Shown here: in pieces, positions 1 through 9,740 of the stretch
Layout: each line of letters begins with the position of its first letter
Position numbering within the stretch: the first letter of the stretch is position 1
DNA from: Saccoglossus kowalevskii
Taxonomy: Eukaryota; Hemichordata; Enteropneusta; Harrimaniidae
Length of the DNA stretch: 20,030 nt
Assembly: GCF_000003605.2 (NCBI RefSeq)
Contig: NW_003152360.1
Location: 1 to 20,030 of the forward strand
Direction: 5' to 3'
Translations under genes and position numbers: made by a program
The notes under the pieces: generated by a model
What the model saw: only the letters and a program-made list of their open reading frames with translations
Databases searched by the model: none
What the model was told of the DNA's origin: nothing

Positions 1-12
1 TCAACACCTCTG

Positions 13-282
13 TGTTTACACAGTAATGCAAATGGTCACCTCTGTGCTTACATAGTGAGTCAAATGAACACCTCTGTTCACATTGTGAGGCACATGAACA
101 CCTCTGTGTTTACATAGTGAGGCAAATTGTCACATCTGTGCTTACATAGTGAGGCAAATGGTCACATCTGTGCTTACATATTGAGGCAAATGTACTCCTC
201 GGTGCTTACATATTGAGGCAAACAAACACCTCTGTGCTTACATATTGAGACAAATGAACACCTATGTGCTCACATAGTGAGG
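13..282. repeat. T segment, copy 1
   Basis: This string of units is marked by GTGAGTCAAATGAAC, then the 30-bp unit CTCTGTTCACATTGTGAGG, then GAGGCACATGAAC and GGCAAATTGTCACATCTG. The same order recurs from 4201 and from 15361. It leads directly into the 416-bp C block. Copy 1 has private changes, for example TGTACTCCTCGG where the other copies read TGTACACCTCGG. Confidence 0.85.
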
Positions 283-698
283 CAAATTGACACCTCTGTG
301 CTTACATATTGAGGCAAATGTACACCTCGGTGCTTACATATTGAGGCAAACAAACACCTCTGTGCTTACATACTTAGACAAATGAACACCTATGTGCTCA
401 CATAGTGAGGCAAATTGACACCTCTGTGTTCACATAGTGAGACAACTGAACATCTCTGTGTTCACATAGTGATGTAATTGAACACATCTGTGCTTACATA
501 GTGAGGCAAATAAGCACCTCTGTGTTGATATATTGAGGCAAATGAACATCTCTGTGTTCACATAGTGAGGCAAATGAACACCTATGTGCTTACATAGTAA
601 TGCAAATGGACACCTCTGTGCTTACGTATTGAGACAAACGAACATCTCTGTGCTTACATATTGAGACAAATGAACACCTATGTGCTCACATAGTGAGG
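283..698. repeat. 416-bp C block, first of a tandem pair
   Basis: This is a 13-unit block that starts CAAATTGACACCTCTG and includes TGTACACCTCGG, GTGATGTAATTGAAC, AAATAAGCACC, TGTTGATATATTG and CAAACGAACATC. It is followed in register by a second copy at 699-1114. Both carry TACTTAGAC (371 and 787) and TTACGTATTGAG (625 and 1041 for the CGTATT), which other C blocks lack. The pair therefore looks like a recent local duplication. Confidence 0.88.
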
Positions 699-1114
699 CA
701 AATTGACACCTCTGTGCTTACATATTGAGGCAAATGTACACCTCGGTGCTTACATATTGAGGCAAACAAACACCTCTGTGCTTACATACTTAGACAAATG
801 AACACCTATGTGCTCACATAGTGAGGCAAATTGACACCTCTGTGTTCACATAGTGAGACAACTGAACATCTCTGTGTTCACATAGTGATGTAATTGAACA
901 CATCTGTGCTTACATAGTGAGGCAAATAAGCACCTCTGTGTTGATATATTGAGGCAAATGAACATCTCTGTGTTCACATAGTGAGGCAAATGAACACCTA
1001 TGTGCTTACATAGTAATGCAAATGGACACCTCTGTGCTTACGTATTGAGACAAACGAACATCTCTGTGCTTACATATTGAGACAAATGAACACCTATGTG
1101 CTCACATAGTGAGG
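699..1114. repeat. 416-bp C block, second of a tandem pair
   Basis: Same 13-unit order as the preceding 416 bp, offset by exactly 416. The corresponding T-C blocks at 4471-4886 and 15631-16046 contain only one copy at this place. After this copy (1115-1300) the sequence leaves the block through TACTGAGAC, CACATGGTGAGG and TTACAGAGTAATGC, and enters a GTGGGG-anchored module. Confidence 0.88.
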
Positions 1115-1300
1115 CAAATTGACACCTCTGTGCTTACATATTGAGGCAAATGTACACCTCGGTGCTTACATATTGAGGCAAACAAACACCTCTGTGCTTA
1201 CATACTGAGACAAATGAACACCTATGTGCTCACATGGTGAGGCAAATTGACACCTCTGTGTTTACAGAGTAATGCAAATGGACACCTCTGTGCTTACATA

Positions 1301-2384
1301 GTGGGGCAAATGGATACCTCTGTGCTTACATAGAGAGGCAAATGAACACCTCTGTGCTTACATATTGAAACAAATGGACACCTCTGTGCTTACATAGTGA
1401 GGCAAATGGTCACCTCTGTGCTTACATAGTGAGGCAAATGGTCACTTCTGTGGTTATATATTGAGGCAAATGTACACATTGGTGCTTACATATTGAGGCA
1501 AACAAACACCTCTGTGCTTACATATTGAGACAAATGAACACCTATGTGCTAACATAGTGAGGCAAATTGACATCTCTGTGTTCACATAGTGAGACAACTG
1601 AACATCTCTGTGTTCACATAGTGATGTAATTGAACACGTCTGTGCTTACATAGTGAGGCAAATAAACACCTCTGTGTTGACATATTGAGGCAAATGAACA
1701 CCTCTGTGCTTACAAAGTGAGGTAATTGAACACCTATGTGCTCACATAATGAGGCAAATTGACACCTCTGGGTTCACATAGTGAGACAACTGAATATCTC
1801 TGTGTTCACATAGTGATGTAATTGAACAAATCTGTGTTTACATAGTGAGGCAAATAAGCACCTCTGTGTTGACATATTGAGGCAAATGAACATCTCTGTG
1901 TTCACATAGTGAGGTAATTGAACACCTCTGTGCTTACATAGAGAGACAAATGAACACCTCTGTGTTTACATATTCACACAAATGAACACCTCTGTGCTTA
2001 CATAGTGAGGCAAATGGTCACCTCTGTGCTTACATATTGAGGCAAACAAACACCTCTGTGCTTACATAGTGAGACAAATGAACACCTATGTGTTCACATA
2101 GTGAGGCAAATGAACACCTATGTGCTTACATAGTAATGCAAATGGACACCTCTGTGCTTACATAGTGAGACAAACTAACACCTCTGTTCACCTAGTGAGG
2201 CAAATGAACACCTCTGTGCTTACATAGTAATGCAAATGGACACCTCTGTGTTTACACAGTAATGCAAATGGTCACCTCTGTGCTTACATAGTGAGACAAA
2301 TGAACACCTCTGTTCACATTGTGAGGCAAATGAACACCTCTGTGTTTAAAGAGTAATGCAAATGGACACCTCTGTGCTTACATA
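1301..2384. repeat. higher-order module, beta1/beta2 fusion (1084 bp)
   Basis: The module runs from one GTGGGG anchor to the next. Its first part is beta1: GGTCACTTCTGTGG and the TGGTTATATATTG unit at 1451, matching 5073-5530 at an offset of 3772. Its later part is beta2-like: GGGTTCACATAG followed by CAACTGAATATCTC, then the unit run that reappears near 7190, 13160 and 17945. It is 97 bp shorter than full beta2 modules because three units are missing near 2191. Confidence 0.8.
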
Positions 2385-3059
2385 GTGGGGCAAATGGATA
2401 CCTCTGTGCTTACATAGAGAGGCAAATGAACACCTCTGTGCTTACATATTGAAACAAATAGACACCTCTGTGCTTACATAGTGAGGAAAATGGTCATCTC
2501 TGTGCTTACATAGTGAGGCAAATGGTCACCTCTGTGGTTATATATTGAGGCAAATGTACATATTGGTGCTTACATATTGAGGCAAACAAACACCTCTGTG
2601 CATACATATTGAGACAAATGAACACCTATGTGCTAACATAGTGAGGCAAATTGACACCTCTGTGTTCACATAGTGAGACAACTGAACATCTCTGTGTTCA
2701 CATAGTGATGTAATTGAACACGTCTGTGCTTGCATAGTGAGGCAAATAAACACCTCTGTGTTGACATATTGAGGCAAATGAACACCTCTGTGCTGACAAA
2801 GTGAGGTAATTGAACACCTATGTGCTCACATAATGAGGCAAATTGACACCTCTGGGTTCACATAGTGATGTAATTGAACAAATCTGTGCTTACATAGTGA
2901 GGCAAATAAGCACCTCTGTGTTGACATATTGAGGCAAATGAACATCTCTGTGTTCACATAGTGAGGTAATTGAACACCTCTGTGCTTACATAGAGAGGCA
3001 AATGAACACCTCTGTGTTTACATATTCAGACAAATGAACACCTCTGTGCTTACATAGTG

Positions 3060-3272
3060 AGGCAAAATGGTCACCTCTGTGCTTACATAGTGAGGCAAAA
3101 TGGTTCATCTCTGTGCTTACATATTGAGGCAAACAAACAACCTCTGTGCTTTACATATTTGAGACAAATTGAACACCTATGTGATCACATAGTGAGGCAA
3201 ATTGACACCTCTGTGTTCACATAGTGAGACAACTGAACATCTCTGTGTTCACATATGATGTAATTTGAACAC
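3060..3272. other. cluster of single-base indels inside satellite units
   Basis: Compared with the corresponding clean run at about 8575-8785, which shares the rare GTGATCACATAG variant, this stretch has extra bases mostly in short homopolymers. They lie near 3064-3067, 3097-3100, 3104-3105, 3138-3140, 3150-3152, 3158-3160, 3169-3170 and 3264-3266, with one missing G near 3255. Changes this dense and of one type are unlike the rest of the array, and suggest consensus error rather than biology. Confidence 0.7.
3177..3192. repeat. perfect 16-bp palindrome
   Basis: CTATGTGATCACATAG equals its own reverse complement. It arises in one unit variant from the common imperfect dyad CTATGTG-CT-CACATAG. 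Confidence 0.85.
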
Positions 3273-4109
3273 GTCTGTGCTTACATAGTGAGGCAAATAA
3301 ACACCTGTGTTGACATATTGAGGCAAATGAACATCTCTGTGTTCACATAGTGAGGTAATTGAACACATCTGTGCTTACATAGTAATGCAAATAGACACCT
3401 CTGTGCTTACATAGTGAGGCAAATGAACACCTATGTGTTCACATAGTGAGGCAAACGAACACCTATTTGCTTACATAGTAATGCAAATGGACACCTCTGT
3501 GCTTACATAGTGAGACAAACTAACACCTCTGTTCACATAGTGAGGCAAATGAACACCTCTGTGTTTACACAGTAATGCAAATGGTCACCTCTGTGCTTAC
3601 ATAGTGAGGCAAATGGTCATCGCTGTGCTTACATATTGAGGCAAATGTACACCTCGGTGCTTACAAATTGAGGCAAACAACACCTCTGTGCTTACATACT
3701 GAGACAAATGAACACCTATGTGCTCACATAGTGAGGCAAATTGACACCTCTGTGTTCACATAGTGAGACAACTGAACATCTCTGTGTTCACATAGTGATG
3801 TAATTGAACACATCTGTGCTTACATAGTGAGGCAAATAAGCACCTCTGTGTTGATATATTGAGGCAAATGAACATCTCTGTGTTCACATAGTGAGGCAAA
3901 TGAACACCTATGTGCTTACTTAGTAATGCAAATGGACACATCTGTGCTTACGTAGTGAGACAAACGAACATCTCTGTGCTTACATATTGAGACAAATGAA
4001 CACCTATGTGCTCACATAGTGAGGCAAATTGACACCTCTGTGCTTACATATTGAGGCAAATGTACACCTCGGTGCTTACATATTGAGGCAAACAAACACC
4101 TCTGTGCTT

Positions 4110-5530
4110 ACATACTGAAACAAATGAACACCTATGTGTTCACGTAGTGAGGCAAATGAACACCTCTGTGCTTACATAGTAATGCAAATGGACACCTCTG
4201 TGTTTACACAGTAATGCAAATGGTCACCTCTGTGCTTACATAGTGAGTCAAATGAACACCTCTGTTCACATTGTGAGGCACATGAACACCTCTGTGTTTA
4301 CATAGTGAGGCAAATTGTCACATCTGTGCTTACATAGTGAGGCAAATGGTCACATCTGTGCTTACATATTGAGGCAAATGTACACCTCGGTGCTTACATA
4401 TTGAGGCAAACAAACACCTCTGTGCTTACATATTGAGACAAATGAACACCTATGTGCTCACATAGTGAGGCAAATTGACACCTCTGTGCTTACATATTGA
4501 GGCAAATGTACACCTCGGTGCTTACATATTGAGGCAAACAAACACCTCTGTGCTTACATACTGAGACAAATGAACACCTATGTGCTCACATAGTGAGGCA
4601 AATTGACACCTCTGTGTTCACATAGTGAGACAACTGAACATCTCTGTGTTCACATAGTGATGTAATTGAACACATCTGTGCTTACATAGTGAGGCAAATA
4701 AGCACCTCTGTGTTGATATATTGAGGCAAATGAACATCTCTGTGTTCACATAGTGAGGCAAATGAACACCTATGTGCTTACATAGTAATGCAAATGGACA
4801 CCTCTGTGCTTACGTAGTGAGACAAACGAACATCTCTGTGCTTACATATTGAGACAAATGAACACCTATGTGCTCACATAGTGAGGCAAATTGACACCTC
4901 TGTGCTTACATATTGAGGCAAATGTACACCTCGGTGCTTACATATTGAGGCAAACAAACACCTCTGTGCTTACATACTGAGACAAATGAACACCTATGTG
5001 CTCACATGGTGATGCAAATTGACACCTCTGTGTTTACAGAGTAATGCAAATGGACACCTCTGTGCTTACATAGTGGGGCAAATGGATACCTCTGTGCTTA
5101 CATAGAGAGGCAAATGAACACCTCTGTGCTTACATATTGAAACAAATGGACACCTCTGTGCTTACATAGTGAGGCAAATGGTCACCTCTGTGCTTACATA
5201 GTGAGGCAAATGGTCACTTCTGTGGTTATATATTGAGGCAAATGTACACATTGGTGCTTACATATTGAGGCAAACAAACACCTCTGTGCTTACATATTGA
5301 GACAAATGAACACCTATGTGCTAACATAGTGAGGCAAATTGACATCTCTGTGTTCACATAGTGAGACAACTGAACATCTCTGTGTTCACATAGTGATGTA
5401 ATTGAACACGTCTGTGCTTACATAGTGAGGCAAATAAACACCTCTGTGTTGACATATTGAGGCAAATGAACACCTCTGTGCTTACAAAGTGAGGTAATTG
5501 AACACCTATGTGCTCACATAATGAGGCAAA
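4110..5530. repeat. T-C-beta1 block, copy A
   Basis: The order is T segment (from 4201), a single 416-bp C block (4471-4886), TTACAGAGTAATGC, the GTGGGG anchor (5073) and beta1 with GGTCACTTCTGTGG. It aligns without gaps to 15270-16690 at an offset of exactly 11160. From 4201 to 5530 I count six base differences. Part of it also aligns with 699-1770 at an offset of 3772. Confidence 0.88.
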
Positions 5531-6699
5531 TTGACACCTCTGCGTTCACATAGTGAGACAACTGAACATCTCTGTGTTCACATAGTTATGTAATTGAACA
5601 AATCTGTGTTTACATAGTGAGGCAAATAAGCACCTCTGTGTTGACATATTGAGGCAAATGAACATCTCTGTGTTCACATAGTGAGGTAATTGAACACCTC
5701 TGTGCTTACATAGAGAGCCAAATGAACACCTCTGTGTTTACATATTCAGACAAATGAACACCTCTGTGCTTACATAGTGAGGCAAATGGTCACCTCTGTG
5801 CTTACATAGTGAGGCAAATGGTCATCACTGTGCTTACATATTGAGGCAAACAAACACCTCTGTGCTTACATATTGAGACAAATGAACACCCTATGTGCTC
5901 ACATAATGAGGCAAATTTGACACCTCTGTGTTCACATAGTGAGACAACTGAACATCTCTGTGTTCACATAGTGATGTAATTGAACACGTCTGTGCTTACA
6001 TAGTGAGGCAAATAAACACCTGTGTTGACATATTGAGGCAAATGAACATCTCTGTGTTCACATAGTGAGGTAATTGAACACATCTGTGCTTACATAGTAA
6101 TGCAAATAGACACCTCTGTGCTTACATAGTGAGGCAAATAAACACCTATGTGTTCACATAGTGAGGCAAATGAACACCTATTTGCATACATAGTAATGCA
6201 AATGGACACCTCTGTGCTTACATAGTGAGACAAACTAACACCTCTGTTCACATAGTGTAGCAAATGAACACCTCTGTGTTTACACAGTAATGCAAATGGT
6301 CACCTCTGTGCTTACATAGTGAGGCAAATGGTCATCGCTGTGCTTACATATTGAGGCAAATGTACACCTCGGTGCTTACAAATTGAGGCAAACAACACCT
6401 CTGTGCTTACATATTGAGACAAATGAACACATATGTGCTCACTTAGTGAGGCAAATTGACACCTCTGTGTTCACATAGTGAGACAACTGAACATCTCTGT
6501 GTTCACATAGTGAGGTAATTGAACACCTCTGTGCTTACATTGTAATGCAAATGGACACCTCTGTGTTTACACAGTAATGCAAATGGTCACCTCTGTGCTT
6601 ACATAGTGAGACAAATGAACACCTCTGTTCACATTGTGAGGCACATGAACACCTCTGTGTTTACAGAGTAATGCAAATGGACACCTCTGTGCTTACATA
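5531..6699. repeat. bridge between beta1 and beta2, copy A
   Basis: The stretch is only satellite units. Markers in order are CTGCGTTCACATAG, GTTATGTAATTGAAC, TATTCAGAC, GGTCATCACTG, a 30-bp unit AACACCTGTGTTGAC, CAAACTAACACC, GGTCATCGCTG, TTACAAATTGAGG, a 31-bp CAAACAACACC unit, GTGAGGTAATTGAAC and the 30-bp CTCTGTTCACATTG unit. One-base insertions occur near 5890 (ACACCCTATG) and 5917 (AATTTGAC). Confidence 0.78.
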
Positions 6700-7899
6700 G
6701 TGGGGCAAATGGATACCTCTGTGCTTACATGATACCTCTGTGCTTACATAGAGAGGCAAATGAACACCTCTGTGCTTACATATTGAAACAAATGGACACC
6801 TCTGTGCTTACATAGTGAGGCAAATGGTCACCTCTGTGCTTACATAGTGAGGCAAATGGTCACATCTGTGGTTATATATTGAGGCAAATGTACACATTGG
6901 TGCTTACATATTGAGGCAAACAAACACCTCTGTGCTTACATATTGAGACAAATGAGCACCTATGTGCTAACATAGTGAGGCAAATTGACACCTCTGTGTT
7001 CACATAGTGAGACAACTGAACATCTCTGTGTTCACATAGTGATGTAATTGAACACGTCTGTGCTTACATAGTGAGGCAAATAAACACCTCTGTGTTGACA
7101 TATTGAGGCAAATGAACACCTCTGTGCTTACAAAGTGAGGTAATTGAACACCTATGTGCTCACATAATGAGGCAAATTGACACCTCTGGGTTCACATAGT
7201 GAGACAACTGAATATCTCTGTGTTCACATAGTGATGTAATTGAACAAATCTGTGTTTACATAGTGAGGCAAATAAGCACCTCTGTGTTGACATATTGAGG
7301 CAAATGAACATCTCTGTGTTCACATAGTGAGGTAATTGAACACCTCTGTGCTTACATAGAGAGACAAATGAACACCTCTGTGTTTACATATTCAGACAAA
7401 TGAACACCTCTGTGCTTACATAGTGAGGCAAATGGTCACCTCTGTGCTTACATATTGAGGCAAACAAACACCTCTGTGCTTACATAGTGAGGCAAATGAA
7501 CACCTATGTGTTCACATAGTGAGGCAAATGAACACCTATGTGCTTACATAGTAATGCAAATGGACACCTCTGTGCTTACATAGTGAGACAAACTAACACC
7601 TCTGTTCACATAGTGAGGCAAATGCACACCTCTGATTTTTACACAGTAATGCAAATGGTCACCCCTGTGCTTACATAGTGAGGCAAATGAACACCTATGT
7701 GTTCACCTAGTGAGGCAAATGAACACCTCTGTGCTTACATAGTAATGCAAATGGACACCTCTGTGTTTACACAGTAATGCAAATGGTCACCTCTGTGCTT
7801 ACATAGTGAGACAAATGAACACCTCTGTTCACATTGTGAGGCAAATGAACACCTCTGTGTTTAAAGAGTAATGCAAATGGACACCTCTGTGCTTACATA
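6700..7899. repeat. beta2 module, copy A (1200 bp)
   Basis: This is a full higher-order repeat from one GTGGGG anchor to the next. Diagnostic strings are GGTCACATCTGTGG, TGGTTATATATTG at 6869, AAATGAGCACC, CAACTGAATATCTC and CTGATTTTTACACAG. It is 19 bp longer than copy C (1181 bp) because of a short tandem duplication at 6712-6749. Confidence 0.87.
6712..6749. repeat. 19-bp out-of-register tandem duplication
   Basis: GATACCTCTGTGCTTACAT at 6712-6730 is repeated at once at 6731-6749. It is the clearest size change that breaks the 32-bp register, and it accounts for the 1200 versus 1181 bp module length. Confidence 0.9.
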
Positions 7900-9239
7900 G
7901 TGGGGCAAATGGATACCTCTGTGCTTACATAGAGAGGCAAATGAACACCTCTGTGCTTACATATTGAAACAAATAGACACCTCTGTGCTTACATAGTGAG
8001 GAAAATGGTCATCTCTGTGCTTACATAGTGAGGCAAATGGTCACCTCTGTGGTTATATATTGAGGCAAATGTACATATTGGTGCTTACATATTGAGGCAA
8101 ACAAACACCTCTGTGCATACATATTGAGACAAATGAACACCTATGTGCTAACATAGTGAGGCAAATTGACACCTCTGTGTTCACATAGTGAGACAACTGA
8201 ACATCTCTGTGTTCACATAGTGATGTAATTGAACACGTCTGTGCTTGCATATTGAGGCAAATAAACACCTCTGTGTTGACATATTGAGGCAAATGAACAC
8301 CTCTGTGCTTACAAAGTGAGGTAATTGAACACCTATGTGCTCACATAATGAGGCAAATTGACACCTCTGGGTTCACATAGTGATGTAATTGAACAAATCT
8401 GTGCTTACATAGTGAGGCAAATAAGCACCTCTGTGTTGACATATTGAGGCAAATGAACATCTCTGTGTTCACATAGTGAGGTAATTGAACACCTCTGTGC
8501 TTACATAGAGAGGCAAATGAACACCTCTGTGTTTACATATTCAGACAAATGAACACCTCTGTGCTTACATAGTGAGGCAAATGGTCACCTCTGTGCTTAC
8601 ATAGTGAGGCAAATGGTCATCTCTGTGCTTACATATTGAGGCAAACAAACACCTCTGTGCTTACATATTGAGACAAATGAACACCTATGTGATCACATAG
8701 TGAGGCAAATTGACACCTCTGTGTTCACATAGTGAGACAACTGAACATCTCTGTGTTCACATAGTGATGTAATTGAACACGTCTGTGCTTACATAGTGAG
8801 GCAAATAAACACCTGTGTTGACATATTGAGACAAATGAACATCTCTGTGTTCACATAGTGAGGTAATGGAACACCTCTGTGCTTACATAGTAATGCAAAT
8901 GGACACCTCTGTGCTTACATAGTGAGGCAAATGAACACCTATGTGTTCACATAGTGAGGCAAATGAACACCTCTGAGTTTACACAGTAATGCAAATGCTC
9001 ACCCCTGTGCTTACATAGTGAGGCAAATGAACACCTATGTGTTCACCTAGTGAGGCAAATGAACACCTCTGTGCTTACATAGTAATGCAAATGGACACCT
9101 CTGTGTTTACACAGTAATGCAAATGGTCACCTCTGTGCTTACATAGTGAGACAAATGAACACCTCTGTTCACATTGTGAGGCAAATGAACACCTCTGTGT
9201 TTACAGAGTAATGCAAATGGACACCTCTGTGCTTACATA
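7900..9239. repeat. alpha module copy 2 plus bridge
   Basis: The alpha markers match copy 1 at an offset of 5515: TTAAAGAG at 7861, GTGCATACAT, TGCTTGCAT, and the missing 32-bp unit after GGGTTCACATAG. One visible difference is TGCTTGCATATTG versus TGCTTGCATAGTG. The end of the interval has AATGCTCACCCCTG and CTCTGAGTTTACACAG (about 8966-9005), variants of the beta2 tail. Confidence 0.83.
8685..8700. repeat. perfect 16-bp palindrome
   Basis: Second occurrence of CTATGTGATCACATAG, in the unit corresponding to the one at 3177-3192. Confidence 0.85.
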
Positions 9240-9740
9240 GTGGGGCAAATGGATACCTATGTGCTTACATAGAGAGGCAAATGAACACCTCTGTGCTTAC
9301 ATAGAGAGGCAAATGAACACCTCTGTGCGTACTTATTGAAACAAATGAACACCTCTGTGCTTACATAGTGAGGCAAATGGTCACCTCTGTGCTTACATAT
9401 TGAGACAAATGAACACCTCGGTGCTTACAAATTGAGGCAAACAACACCTCTGTGCTTACATATTGAGACAAATGAACACCTATGTGCTCACACATTGAGG
9501 CAAGTAAACACCTCTGTGTTGTCATATTGAGACAAATGAACATATCTGTGCTTACATAGTGTGGTCATTGAACACCTATGTGCTTACACAGTAATTGAAA
9601 TGGACACCTCTGTGCTTACATATTGAGAGAAACAAACACCTGTGTGCTTTCATATTGAGACAAATGAACACCTCTGTGTTCACATATTGAGGCAAATGAA
9701 CACCTCTGTGCTTACAAAGTGAGGTAATTGAACACCTATG
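9240..9740. repeat. most diverged stretch of the array
   Basis: After the GTGGGG anchor an AGAGAGGCAAATG unit is duplicated (about 9267-9330). Units then carry many changes seen nowhere else: GCGTACTTATTG, CACACATTGAGG, CAAGTAAACACC, TTGTCATATTG, CATATCTG, GTGTGGTCATTG, CAGTAATTGAAATGG, GAGAGAAAC and GTGTGCTTTCAT. The 32-bp periodicity persists. The usual TGGTTATATATTG unit is absent. It may be an older relic that escaped homogenisation. Confidence 0.75.

Larger units (their letters stand above)
2385..4109. repeat. alpha module copy 1 plus bridge
   Basis: Alpha is defined by TTAAAGAGTAATGC just upstream of the anchor (2346), GAGGAAAATGGTCATC, TGTACATATTGGTGC, GTGCATACAT and TGCTTGCATA. A 32-bp unit after GGGTTCACATAG is missing here and in alpha copy 2. 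The bridge that follows contains AACACCTGTGTTGAC (a 30-bp unit), CAAACTAACACC, GGTCATCGCTG and CAAACAACACC (a 31-bp unit), and then a partial C block to about 4109. It has no gene content. Confidence 0.78.

Noticed and set aside
2538-2777. Minus-strand open frames of 60-79 codons (also at 3756-3941, 8053-8292, 9361-9543, 10480-10665, 14023-14262, 15013-15207, 15778-15963)
   Set aside because: They are by-products of the repeat. Because 32 is not a multiple of 3, each frame reads the unit in all three phases every 96 bp. The minus strand stays open wherever GCTTAC (a TAA on that strand) is replaced by GTTCAC, CTCAC or similar. The same frames recur with each module copy, and I saw no signal peptide or domain.
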